A stretch of 64,000 bases of DNA, taken from NCBI RefSeq assembly GCF_964355755.1, contig NC_092672.1:32670501-32734500 (forward strand). The letters run 5' to 3'. The first letter of the stretch is position 1, and each line of letters starts with the position of its first letter. Shown piece by piece: positions 22,820 through 34,400 of this stretch. This DNA is from Antedon mediterranea (lineage: Eukaryota > Echinodermata > Crinoidea > Comatulida > Antedonidae). The notes under the pieces were generated by a model. The model saw only the letters and a program-made list of their open reading frames with translations. It did no database searches and had not been told where the DNA came from. A program made the translations under genes and the position numbers.

Positions 22820-24781
22820 TTAATCATTTAGTTTAATTTTAGGTTGCTTCTGAGCGCGAACAATATAACATTTTGTATCAATATTTTTCATATCTTGAAT
22901 AGCCTTCGATGCAGCGTCATGGTTTTCAAAGCTTACAAAACCGAAGCCTCTGCTTTTTGAATTTTCATCACGCATCACTTTCGCACTGACGATTTTTCCA
23001 TATTTACTAAACTTTTCAACCAGTTGATCATCTGTAATATCAAGGTTCAAGTTCTTGACATAAACGTTTATGTAACTCTTCATTTTATCAACCTTCTCGG
23101 CAGCTCTGGCTTTACGACGAATCATATGACTTAGATATACTTGTTTTCCATTGTGCAACATGCCGTTGACTTTACTTATAGCCTTTGAGGCAGCATCTTC
23201 ACTCTTAAATTGGATAAACCCATAGCCTTTAGACTCATTGTTTTCATCACATAGAATCTTACAAGACAAAATTTTACCAAACACTGAAAATGCGTCATAC
23301 AGAGCTTTGTTATCAATTGCCTTGTCCAGATTTGCAATAAAGACGTCTCTCATCATGCCAGGTAAACTTGAATTACGTTTGGACCCCATGATATCTTTGC
23401 TATTACCAGTTGACGTGGTTACATGATGCGTTGTTTTGCGAGGAATCCAACCGAGATATACTTCTTTTCCATTGTGCAACATGCCATTGACTTTACGTAT
23501 AGCCTTTGAGGCAGCCTCTTCTTTCTCAAATTGGATAAACCCATAGCTATTAGACTCATTGTTTTCATCACACTGAATCTTACAAGATAACATGTTACCA
23601 AACTCTGAAAATATATCATTCAGAGCTTTGTTATCAATTGCCTTGTCTAAGTTGTCAAAGTAGATATATCCTGTGTGGATAGAATTTCTCCAATCTCTAG
23701 GAGGATGTGATAGTGTAGGTGATGTGACCACATTTGTCTTCTGAGGAATGTTCTGGGTTTGGTTAGGTGGTATTATTTGTTTTGCACCCAGCAAATTGCG
23801 TGAATAATATAAAGCAGGATATATCGGACTTGTATAGCTGAAATGTCTCCCTTCACTGGATGGTGAAACAGCAGGTATTTGACCAGTCTTTCGCCATAAC
23901 ATACATTTTACTCGTAGATTACGCTGTGATCGAAAGTTAAAATGTTGGGACATGTCATTTATATACCAGGATTTTTCTGTTTTGGGTAACCGGTATGAAT
24001 GTTCTTCATCTCGATCAATGCTGTAAACCTCAATAAATTGTGCCTGTCGAGCAACAGAACTAAAAAAATCCGTATTACCTCCTTTTGAATTTTCCAAATA
24101 CAAAATAAAGGCACCTGGTTTAGCTTGGTTTAGAAGTCTTCGTAGTGTCTGTTGTGAATTCGGTAGTGCCTTTATAGCCGATATAAACTTACTACATGTA
24201 ATCAGATCTGCACTAGCTATGGCTTTTACATGATCATGTGAAATATATCCTCTAATACCGACTTCAAAATGAAGATAGTCAACTGATACGCTTGATTTTC
24301 CACTTAGACTTGATAATAAACAATTAAATGCAATTTTCCAATTGAGATGTCGATCCAAAACCGTCGCACGAATCATTACTTCTGTATAACCGTTACTGTT
24401 GAGAAACATCTTAACACCAAACAAGTCCGTTCCCGGGCCTCCACCCAAAGCGCAGACATTTAGACAGCCACGACGTGAAATAATGTCCAATAGAGTGTTT
24501 AAATGACCGTGATCAAAACATTGTTGTAGACTGTCGGAAATACCATAACATAATACGGGAAAATATAGAAACACATAACAGGCTTGGTACGCAGGATCGT
24601 CAAAATCTACATCTCCGCCACCATCTTTCAGCGATGAGCCTTTATAAGCGTTACACAGTTGTTCAATGCAATTAGCCAGTTTATCACGACCTTTGTTGGA
24701 ATACTTTAAAATTTCATGTACTCCATACTTTATAAGAATCAGAACAGGTTTGCCTAGAGGCCAAGTCTGGTAATTATCCAT
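22820..24781 (-). CDS. Gene C: methyltransferase-like head fused to three PABP-type RRMs
   Basis: Single-exon ORF of 653 aa, closest to gene A (shared start [13 protein letters not shown]). Residues ~1-300 are the methyltransferase-like head with [19 protein letters not shown]. Residues ~370-447 and ~477-560 are two successive RRM2-type domains (LDKAIDNKAL; RNP1-like SYGFIQF and KGYGFIQF). Residues ~567-650 are RRM3 (RNP2 VYVKNL, RNP1 RGFGFVSF). RRM1, RRM4 and MLLE of PABPC are missing, so it could not bind MLLE partners as PABPC does. The last ~10 residues (KQPKIKLND) replace the usual RRM3 end. The ORF is fully open, unlike the split tail of gene A. The 48-aa repeat array of gene A is absent, with relics only downstream. 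RNA binding is likely from the RNP motifs; enzymatic activity is unproven. Confidence 0.85.
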   Translation of the reverse strand: MDNYQTWPLGKPVLILIKYGVHEILKYSNKGRDKLANCIEQLCNAYKGSSLKDGGGDVDFDDPAYQACYVFLYFPVLCYGISDSLQQCFDHGHLNTLLDIISRRGCLNVCALGGGPGTDLFGVKMFLNSNGYTEVMIRATVLDRHLNWKIAFNCLLSSLSGKSSVSVDYLHFEVGIRGYISHDHVKAIASADLITCSKFISAIKALPNSQQTLRRLLNQAKPGAFILYLENSKGGNTDFFSSVARQAQFIEVYSIDRDEEHSYRLPKTEKSWYINDMSQHFNFRSQRNLRVKCMLWRKTGQIPAVSPSSEGRHFSYTSPIYPALYYSRNLLGAKQIIPPNQTQNIPQKTNVVTSPTLSHPPRDWRNSIHTGYIYFDNLDKAIDNKALNDIFSEFGNMLSCKIQCDENNESNSYGFIQFEKEEAASKAIRKVNGMLHNGKEVYLGWIPRKTTHHVTTSTGNSKDIMGSKRNSSLPGMMRDVFIANLDKAIDNKALYDAFSVFGKILSCKILCDENNESKGYGFIQFKSEDAASKAISKVNGMLHNGKQVYLSHMIRRKARAAEKVDKMKSYINVYVKNLNLDITDDQLVEKFSKYGKIVSAKVMRDENSKSRGFGFVSFENHDAASKAIQDMKNIDTKCYIVRAQKQPKIKLND

Positions 24782-27663
24782 TTTTCAGTGCTAGGCCTAT
24801 GGGTTGCGTATGCAGTAGTAGTATAAGATGTATAATATGATGATAACTAAAATGTTTAGAAATTTCCAAACTTTAGTCATTACTATTTTTAGAAGTCATG
24901 ACAAGTTAGCCATGCATGCGATCATAACAATGTTCAATTCATTACAATATACCTACTTATATAACGCGATCGATACCGACAGAAAAATCGGCAGTAAACA
25001 TTCAGAATTTAAGCTTAATCATTATAACAAGTTAAAAAGAATTGTAATTGACAATATGTGTTAGTTCTTAGAATATATTGGTCATGTGACTGTCCTTTTC
25101 AAAATGTAGGTACAGTATGTATTTAATCATGGATTCTTTAATCCATGATTTAATAAAGTGATTATGATTGGTTGATCTCTATTATAAGGAAAACAATACA
25201 CACACAGTGTATGATAGCTACAGACTACCTGGGCCATGGAAGGCTATCAAATAGCCTTGCCTGGACCAGTGTGAAATGTGTAATTTAACTCTTCCCTGCT
25301 TGACCATAGAAATCAAAACTGTGTAGAGGTGGGGGAGCGAGGAATACATGACGTAGTATGGACTGGCTAGACAAGATATTGATTTGAATTCAAATAGGAC
25401 TACTTATAAATCAGCATAGAATACATAAAAGGCCGACTATTCAAGGCTACCCTTCACTTGAAGCCGGCCGAGGGGGTGTACCTTTTCATCGTGTAGAATA
25501 AACATCGCCCTTCTAAAGTGATCTTTTGAACCATACAGTGTGTGGTTAGGCCTATTATAGTTTTCTTTTCAATTCAATTCAATTTCTTTATTGCTGCAAA
25601 TTCCATCAAGGGCTAATACCGCTTAACTACATCATACAAACATAATACATATTTACATATAAAATTGTGGTTATAATTACTATAGTTATTATTGTCATTA
25701 CTATTATTTTATGATTTGAATACTGTAATTGAAAACTTTTAGGGGAATTCTTCTAAAAATCTATTAACACGATGAAAATGTAGTTTTCTGCTTGTCAATG
25801 GAGTCAGGATTATGATCATCAAAATCAAATAGAAGGTTCCGGGTTTGAATCTCGGTTGGGCGGCTTTATCTCATTTTCACAGATTTCCTCTCGTCTTTAC
25901 CTTTTCACTAATTAATTTTCAGTATATCACCGGGCGGTTTGTAATGCCTGTACATTTACTTATAATCCTAGGCCTAATCTACCGATTCTTATCTGAATCG
26001 TGCATATCTAAATATTTACTTAATATATTATTATTAAGTATATTTGTTCTTTCACTGTAATACTGTACGCTTAATATTAAATCAGCATAGAATACATAAA
26101 AGGCCGACTATTCAAAGCTACCCTTCTCGTGAAGCCGAGGGGGTGTTATACCTTTTCATCGTTTAGAATAAACATTGCCCAGTTCTAAAGTGATCTTTTG
26201 AATCATATACAGTGTGTGATTAGGCTTATTATAGTTTTATTTCTTTATCGCTGTCAATGGAGTCGCACTATGATCATCACAATCAAATAGAAGGTTCCGG
26301 GTTTGAATCTCGGTTGGGCGGCTTTATCTCATTTTCACAGATTTCCTATCTTTACCTTTTCACTAATTTATTTTCAGTATAGGCCTATCACCGGGCGGTT
26401 TGTAATTCCTGTACATTTACTTTTAATGTATAGGCCTAATCTACCGATTCTTATCTGAATCATGCAATCTAAATATTTACTTAATATATTATTATTAAGT
26501 ATATTACGTTCTTTCACTATAATACTGTACGCTTAATATTAAAACACTCAAAGTTCAAAATCTCAGTTTTAGTTTTTTTCCACACTAGTAAATTACACAA
26601 AAAAGGTAAAATGGTACAATTTCGTAATAAATTTATATATGAAAATTATATATATATAATTATATAATAATTAAATTGGTAAATATAATTTTAACTGAAG
26701 GGGAGCACAATCGACATTTAGGGCTGCCTCCCAACCCCTTTTTGTAGAGTAATTTATAATATCGGCTACACAAATTCTTTGATGAATGATGCATGTAATC
26801 CAAATAATCTAACGTTGTTTATCTGAATTAAGCTTATTCAAATATTTACTTAATATCCTTAGATTTTTCTTTCAATTAGGCCTAATATTTAAAAAAAAGA
26901 ATAAAACCGCTGGCACATATTTTAGGTTTTTTAGTTTATTGTTTCACATGGATGTTTATAAATTACATAAAATAATATACAAATAATGAATGTTTATGAG
27001 TGCAATGGTACAAATAATGGCACGAGGTGAATGATGAAAGGTTATATCAACGAGGCAAAGCCGAGTTGATATAACCTTTCATCATTCACCAAGTGCCATT
27101 ATTTGTACCATTACACGAATACAAAACATTCATTATTTGTTTTATATAACATCTAGACGTTTTTTTTTCGTACACAAAAATGTTTCAAAAAGTACTATTT
27201 AACGATCGTTGAATAGTGCGTACTATTGCACGCCATGTGACCCACATTCGTCCAATCAAATGACAGGAATTTATATAGGTGTTATATAATAAGTAATAAT
27301 TTCATAATACATGTATATATAACATACCATTACAAATTAAATACATCTTCTGTATGCATTAAATAGTTTCATTAAAACAAAATTTATCAGACAATATAAA
27401 ATCAACATAGTTTTCAATATATATAGCTTGATTGATCAAATATTCTACTTCTTCGTCCAAATATGAGCAAACTTCATTGTTAAAGGCTACTGCTCCACTG
27501 GCTCTAGCTTATGCATACGGTGTGCTGCATAGTTACATAATAAAATTCACAATCATATTTTTTAAACATTTCAAACTGGCACTATTATTAGTACAAATTT
27601 GCATTGCTGAGAGTCGATCCGGAGGACGTTACAGTACCACTGCATTCATTAAAATAAATCAAG
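24782..27663. other. Intergenic DNA between genes D and C, with local duplication
   Basis: No gene found. The part up to 25230 matches the 5' flank of gene A. About 25380-26050 and 26075-26560 are a tandem duplication of the block also seen once at 9240-9900 (CATAAAAGGCCGACTATTCA; GGTTCCGGGTTTGAATCTCG). The first copy carries an extra insertion at 25567-25707, absent near 9446. It begins with CAATTCAATTCAATTTCTTT and looks like the inverted 3' tail of a LINE. The 3' flank of gene D includes the conserved word AAAATAAATCAAGTTACAGC. Confidence 0.6.
26980..27139. repeat. 160-bp palindrome (hairpin MITE-like)
   Basis: The sequence folds almost end to end. An inner stem of GGTGAATGATGAAAGGTTAT and its inverse flanks a ~13-base loop. 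An outer stem of CAAATAATGAATGTTT plus GGTACAAATAATGGCA pairs with its complement, with a few bulges. No coding potential. Confidence 0.8.
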
Positions 27664-28878
27664 TTACAGCAAAATACATGGGCATGTTGTTGCGGAACGC
27701 GACTGTTGAACTTCTGTTCTTCGCCGCTGTCGTGATTCTGCTTCTTGGCGACCTCGCTCTTCTGGACGTTGGTTTCTTTGAGTTTCTGGATAACCTGTAA
27801 TATACTCGTTAGATAATTGTCTATGTGCTTGCAGTTGTTGTTGTCTTAACGCTTCTAATCTGGCTTTTCTTTGAGCTTGATAGTTTGCTGAAGGAATTGT
27901 AATGGCATGATGGTCAGATGTTTGCCTTGCTGAATCATGTCCAAATCTTGTATAGCTTCTCCCATCACTGCATGGTGAAACAGCGGGTATCTGACCAGTC
28001 TTTCGCCATAACATACATTTTACTCGTAGGTTACGCTGTGAACTGAAATTAAACAATTGGGACAACTCTTTTATCTGCCAAGATTGTTCTGCCCTGGGCA
28101 GCTGATACGGATTCTCCTCACCTCGATCAATGGTAGCAACCTCAACAAAGTTTGCCTGCCTAGCAACAGAACTAAAAAACTCTGTGTTTCCACCTTTTGA
28201 ATTTTCCAAATAGAATATGTAGGCACCTGGTTTAGCATGGCTTAGTAATTCTTTGAGTGCATGTCGTGAATTTGGTAGTGCCTTTATAGCAGATATAAAC
28301 TTACTACATGTGATCAGATCTGCCTTAGCTATGGCTTTAAGATTTTCAGATGCAACATGTCTACTACTGGCTTCAAAATGAAGATAACCAGCTGATAATT
28401 GTGGTTGCTGATCTAGGCTTGCTAATAAGCATTCAAAAGCAACATCCCAGCTGGAATGTCTATCAAGAACAGTCGCAGTAATTTGAATATCTTTACAACC
28501 TCTACTGTTGAGAAACATCCTGACACCAAACAAGTCTGTTCCGGGTCCTCCACCCAAAGCGCAGACATTAAGACAGCGACGAAGGGAAACTCTTTCTAAT
28601 AGCATGTTTAAATGCATGTCAAAGTAGAATTGTTGTAGACTGTCGAAGATACCATAGCATAAGGCGGGAAAATAGAGAAACACATAACAGGCTTGGTACG
28701 CAGGATCGTCAAAATCTACATCTCCGTCACCTTGATAAAGCGATGAGGGTTTATAACAGTTGACAAGTTCCTGCATGCATTCGGCCATGGCCAGTTCGTC
28801 ATGCCTGTCGGTGTACAGAAATATTCTATGGACCCCTTGCTTCATGAGAAGCAGAACAGGTTGTCCAAATCCTTCCAT
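27664..28878 (-). CDS. Gene D: methyltransferase-like protein with C-terminal CaaX box (CILL)
   Basis: Single-exon ORF of 404 aa, paralogue of gene B. Residues ~1-300 are the methyltransferase-like head ([52 protein letters not shown]). A short linker has one Gln-rich unit, then a strongly basic stretch (ESRQRRRTEVQQSRS), and the protein ends in CPCILL. Basic residues, an extra cysteine and a CaaX box together form a typical dual membrane-anchor signal; prenylation is predicted, not shown. Head, tail and 3' flank are conserved with gene B while the middle differs, so both ends appear to be under constraint. Its upstream region is also similar to that of gene B. Confidence 0.85.
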   Translation of the reverse strand: MEGFGQPVLLLMKQGVHRIFLYTDRHDELAMAECMQELVNCYKPSSLYQGDGDVDFDDPAYQACYVFLYFPALCYGIFDSLQQFYFDMHLNMLLERVSLRRCLNVCALGGGPGTDLFGVRMFLNSRGCKDIQITATVLDRHSSWDVAFECLLASLDQQPQLSAGYLHFEASSRHVASENLKAIAKADLITCSKFISAIKALPNSRHALKELLSHAKPGAYIFYLENSKGGNTEFFSSVARQANFVEVATIDRGEENPYQLPRAEQSWQIKELSQLFNFSSQRNLRVKCMLWRKTGQIPAVSPCSDGRSYTRFGHDSARQTSDHHAITIPSANYQAQRKARLEALRQQQLQAHRQLSNEYITGYPETQRNQRPEERGRQEAESRQRRRTEVQQSRSATTCPCILL

Positions 28879-29486
28879 CTGATGTGCCGCTCTCTGGTGA
28901 AAATGTTAATATAATTATTCTGTTCAAGCTCTAGAAATAACAGTCAAATACCGTTTGATATATCCCGTATAGATCAGGTGATCTGAGTTTAAACATATTC
29001 AGCCTATCGCGAGAACGTAAAATTTCCACTGACGTAATATTTAGCTATTGCTACCTGTTAAGTCTAGATATAAAACCTCAGAGTCAGACCAGATTGTGGA
29101 ATTTTCACATCAAGTAGCTGCAGGGCTTACAGGCCTATCGTATATGAGAATAGTAGGCCTAGTCCGAACAACATGAACAATTTTTTGCTGCACGATGTGA
29201 GAAATTGGAATTTCCACTGAAGTAATTATCTTAAGAGTGAAATATTTTGTTATAGTAGCTATAAAATACATTTATTTACAGAACTCGAAACTGGAATTTC
29301 CATTTTAGTCACATGATATATATGGAGAATGATTCATAGTGACCGTAACTACAACAACACTCTTGAGCTATATAGATTTCTACGATTTGCTGCCAGATGA
29401 AGCATAACGTATTCAATGACTATGTTTATTATCATAATGTAGATAAATTAAATATACAGAGTGTGTGTGCGTCACATTCACATAGT
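28879..29486. other. 5' flank of gene D
   Basis: No gene seen. The part near 29370-29425 (GATTTGCTGCCAGATGAAGC, CGTATTCAATGACTAT) matches the 5' flank of gene B, then the sequence runs into a foldback element. Confidence 0.5.
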
Positions 29487-30510
29487 TATGGAACGCCGTT
29501 TACGCAACATTTCAATGATATGAATTTTATGACGCGATATGTGAATGAAATGCATCGATATGAATTGAATGGCGCGATATATGAATGAAATGTTTTGAAT
29601 TGAATGCTTTGAATTGAATGTTTTGAATGAAAGGTTTTGAATGAAATGTTTTATTTTGAATAAATTGTTTTGAATGCAATGTTTTTAATGAAATGTTTTG
29701 AATGAAATGTTTTGAATGAAATGTTTTGAATTAAATATTTTAAATGAAATGTTTTGAATGAAATGTTTGAATTGAATTGAAAAGTCAAACTATTGGTGGC
29801 GTGGATGTCATTCCCGCTCGCGATTTTTTTCTCAACCTCTTAGGCCTAAGCGTGGGTACCCTCATCTCCTTTCCACGCTGCCTAATTACAGAGAATCCTA
29901 ACAGACCTGGGTTCGGAAATATGTATTCCAATGTTTCAGGTCTGTTAGGATTCTCTGTAAAGGATCCATATTGATGACAGCGTGGAAAGGAGATGAGGGT
30001 ACCCAGCTTAGGAGGCCTAAGAGGTTAAAACAAAATAGCGAGCGGGAATGACATACGCCGCCAATAGTTTGACTTTTCAATTCAATTCAAACATTTCATT
30101 CAAAACATTTCGTTCAAAACATTTCATTCAAAACATTTTATTCAAAACATTCAAATCAAAACATTTCATTCAAAACATTTCATTCAAAACATTTCATTCA
30201 AAACATTCAATTCAAAGCATTCAATTCAAAACATTTCATTCATATATCGCGCCATTCAATTCATATCGATGCATTTCATTCACATATCGCGTCTAGTCTG
30301 GGTTCCAGACGGAGTTTTGTCTTAATATTAGTTAAAAGATAAATATTTTGGCACATATGGCGTTTCATACGTATACTACTTGATTTTGGATATTTTCAGA
30401 CAAAAATCGCGGTCGAAATAAAAACAAATAAATTTGAAAAAAAGATAATACAGACTTGGAGCAAGTCTAATATCGCGTCATAAAATTCATATCATCAAAA
30501 TGTTGCGTAA
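29487..30510. mobile_element. Foldback element with inverted 14-bp repeat arms, copy 2, with nested insertion
   Basis: Same family as 7836-8680. It starts TATGGAACGCCGTTTACGCA, has 14-bp repeat arrays in inverted arms and a central block with GGGTACCCTCATCTCCTTT. The right arm is interrupted at 30292-30469 and its outer end is lost after ATGTTGCGTAA. Arm arrays have different lengths from copy 1. Confidence 0.78.
30292..30469. mobile_element. 178-bp MITE with 8-bp ATATCGCG duplication (hAT-like)
   Basis: An insertion in the right arm of the foldback copy, flanked by a perfect 8-bp repeat, ATATCGCG (30284-30291 and 30470-30477). Comparison with the foldback copy at 7836-8680 gives the empty site. 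Imperfect inverted ends TAGTCTGGGTTCCAGAC and TAGACTTGCTCCAAGTCTG. An 8-bp duplication is typical of hAT elements. Too short to code. Confidence 0.7.
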
Positions 30511-31326
30511 GGTGATTGATTTTGGAAATTCCCTTGTTACGTCACACACTCTTTTCCAGGTCGTCGTTGTTGTTGCAGGCGCAAACAACCAATTAGATTA
30601 GACCTGATGTGAGCGAGGCTGTGTTAGTTGGCCCAGCCAGATGTAGATAGTAGGCCTACGCGATCACATTGACTGGCCTTGGTTGCTTCTTAGTTTTTAG
30701 TTAATGTGAAAAAAAGGTAGGTTGAATATAATTTGGTTATTTAGAGTACAAAACTAACGGACTCTTTCTCTCTCCGTCCGTACGTACTACACAAAAGGCC
30801 TAGGCCTATAATTATTATAATAAAATGATGGCCTTGGCCCTTGTAAATGCTATTTTTTTTTATCATATGCTAGGCTAGGTCATGTTCATTAATGTTGCAC
30901 ATTCGTTTTACACGACCTAGGCTATCAGAGACACAAGGAATCGGAACAGTTACCTTCCCATGATTAATAGATCACTGTGTGACTATTTGTTTTTGTAGGA
31001 ATGCCACAATAGAAAGAACAGTGGATTGGGTAATAACTCAAGAGCTACCAACACTCCCTCCCATCCCCTGGATCTCCCCTCCCCTGGATTTCCCCTCCAC
31101 TCAGCTATATATGCGCCATTTCACTTAATATGAATGTCGCTAACGCGTAATCAGTTAGAGAATAAATGGCAAAATCAGCACTGTGGTCATGTTACAAGAG
31201 TAGTCAAAACAATATAGATATCTGATAAAAATCCTAGAAAGTAGGAAAAAGTTTGCCATTTTTCCCCTGACTGTAATAAAATAGGCATGGACAACTAGCG
31301 CAAACCTAAACTGGAGCCGGAGCTGG
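30511..31326. other. Unique DNA upstream of the PARP array; probable promoter and 5' UTR exon of copy 1
   Basis: This region is present only before copy 1. A GC-richer stretch at ~30540-30700 ends in a possible splice donor near 30718 (AAAAAAG/GTAGGT). The first coding exon of copy 1 begins after an acceptor (CTCTATAG) two bases before the ATG, so a non-coding 5' exon must lie upstream, plausibly here. This is inference only; no core promoter motif is convincing. Confidence 0.35.
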
Positions 31327-31405
31327 ATATTGCAATTTGAGCTTATTAAAATAAATTGGTCTGAGTATATTATGATTTTATAATTTTCTTTGTTACTCTA
31401 TAGCA

Positions 31406-34400
31406 ATGGAAGACAACAGAAAAAGACAACGTTATCGTGGCAGTCGTGGGCGGGGTGGTAAAAAAAATAAACAAAAATGTTTAACAAGCAAATCGAACGT
31501 AATAGAGAAAGCTTTGAAGACAGTCTGCGAAAATGGTGGTAGTATTTCTTTTGAAGATCTTGAAGCGAAAGTTGGAAAGATTTCACCTGATCTAGAAAGT
31601 TTTGAATACATGATATCACATCTTGATCATGAGTATTACCATTTTACCTTGGTAGACCATGAAGATGGTAGTACTGATGTTCAAGTGTTCACTCAAGTTA
31701 AGATCTGCCCGTCCTACCAAAAGAATGGCGAATGCAGGAAAGGTGATACTTGCTCAGATTTACACCTGTGTGGTTACTTTGCTACAGGTACGGTTTATAA
31801 TTGGCAGCCATTGTATTGCTAATTTTGTTTTTCAATTTTTTATGTTATAAAAGTATAAAATTCATTTTTGTATCTTAATGCAACTTGTCTATATTTAGTG
31901 GGCCTCCTATCAAAAACTGTTTGTATTGGAGTTTCTTGAAGGTCCCTTTCATCTAAATTAAATTAATTACTCTTAATTTGTACTTTTTTATTTCTTTCAT
32001 TAAAGGTTCTTTCTGCAAGTTTAAGATAAACTGTAGACAAACTCATCATTATCGATCAGATCACAACAAGCAGGTGTTAAGGAATTTCAAAATTGCCTTC
32101 TTGTCCCAGGGACTGGCAAGTGTGCTATTTCGATGGTCCTGGCCACAGTTTACTGTTCCCGATTTCTGTGGGAAATACCGCAGCAAGACCGGTTGTGGCA
32201 AGCATAATTGCAGATTTCTACACATTTGCAAGTAAGAAACAATCTGTAAAACCACCCCGCAATTTGATTTGGGGTATGTTATGCACCATGTGCCCGCTGC
32301 GTAGTTTGCACTGTTACATACCAAAATTTACTATATTCTTTACAAAATGGAAGAACCATCAACATTTTAGTGAGAATGCTATGGATTTTACCAAAAAAAA
32401 AAGATAATTAATTCAGCAATACCTGTATATGCATTGCTTTTACAAAATGTATACATTTATACGGCTTTACCACGTTGAAACACTGTCTTTAAACTCCCTT
32501 TGTGTTCATTATGTGCATTTCAGAAATCATGTTATGGAAACTTGCAAATTTGGCGCACGGTGTAAGTTTGCCCATGATATTTACCACGATAGATTTAATA
32601 CTCAATTACTAAAGCAGTTTGGGATTAGACTTGGCAGCAGTTCTGATGATATAATCCGCCTTATTAAGGAGCGCCATGAAGGATTCTATCGTCCTGATGT
32701 TGAGGTGCTTCAGGGTGAATGTGAAAAAACTGAGAGTGAATACAGTTTTGGGGAACGCAGCTGTGAGGAAGAAAGCCAATACAGCCAAGAAGACGGCAGC
32801 GATGACGATAGAGAAAGCATTGTATCTAGTTCTACTAATGAATTATATCAGGGAGCAGGTATGTTAAGTATACTATCATTTTACCAACAAAACAGCTAAT
32901 TGGAGAGAAAAAGTGCAGATGATCAAATAATCATACAAAGATATCTCCCAAGTTTCCGATAATTACAAATGATTCCCAACATTTTGAGAGATTTCTTGTC
33001 ATTTCCCACCAAATTCTCCTAATTGTTTTGGTACAAAAAAGACATCCTGAAATGCATAAATTTATCATTTAGGCTCTACTAATATAAAAATGCATTGCCA
33101 TCACAATGCATGTCATCATAATAATGCCAAGCTTGAAGTGCCTGCTTACTGTAGATGCTGATGCTAGATATTTTTAAAATAGCGCCATCTATTGGTGGTT
33201 GTATTTTGCTTTTAAAATATATCGTCCTCTATGGTAATATAATATATCCCGTTTTAAAATTTTTCTTTCTTTTAAACAAAATGATATACACACCGGCAGC
33301 AAAATTTAAATATTGTTTTATTTTAATTTTTTTAATTTTATGTATTTAAGCACATGTGGCCAACTGGGTGCACCGTGTACACTGGACCTACGTTTTTTTT
33401 ATAGTCCTATTCATGAAGACTTGTTCCACCACCAGAACTCGGAGCAGTTTGGCCGTGAACACATGTCGATATTGTTGGCTCTTTAGGTACAGTAAACAGC
33501 GCCCCTACCTTAACTGCTCAGCCATTTGACTCACTTATACCAATAGATATTATTATTATTAAAATTTAATTTTATTTCTAATTAGCTTCCAACGCTAGAC
33601 AAAGGTACAGACATCGCCATCGTGGTCGCCGCCGTAATTATAATCGAAGAAAGAAAGAAGAAAGTCTCACAAGTAAATCTTCTGTCGCTGAGAGATCACT
33701 GCAAGTAGTCTGTCAAAATGGTGGTAGTATTTCAGCGCAAGATCTTAAAGAGAAAGTTGGAAAGATTTCACCCGATCTAGGAAGTTTGGAAAACATCATA
33801 TCAGACCTTGATCATGAGAATTACCATTTTAAGTTCATAGACTATGAAGATGGTAATGTTGATGTTGAAGTGTACACTCAAGTTAATATCTGTCAAACAT
33901 ATCAAAAGAATGAATGCACCGATGACTGCACTGATTTACACCTGTGTGGCTACTTTGCTACAGGTATGGTAGTCTGTATTAACCCACCTAAACATGTTCC
34001 TCACCCCAAAACATGTTTTACATTAATGCAAAATCAGAAGTGCTTCTATGCAGAAGAGGTAAAGCCCAATCTAGTTCCCTCCAGACTTTAATATAGTTTG
34101 TTTTACTGGAGGAAGACCACGAAACCCCTGTTCCTCTCACATGCAATTCTAAAGTTTGTGTAACTTTTGAAACTTGACACAGAAAGTATATTACTCTAAC
34201 CATTTGGTATTTTTCAATATATACAGTACATAAAGTATGTAATATTCAAGATCACTCTCAGTGCAGAGAGGTATAACAATATTTTTAGTCGCGTGGAAGC
34301 GACTCTATAGTTCACTATGTCGGTCGGTCTGTCGGTCTGTCTGTCGGTCCGGTATCACTATACGTTTTATCGCTTTCTGACCTTATCTTGATATCAGTTT

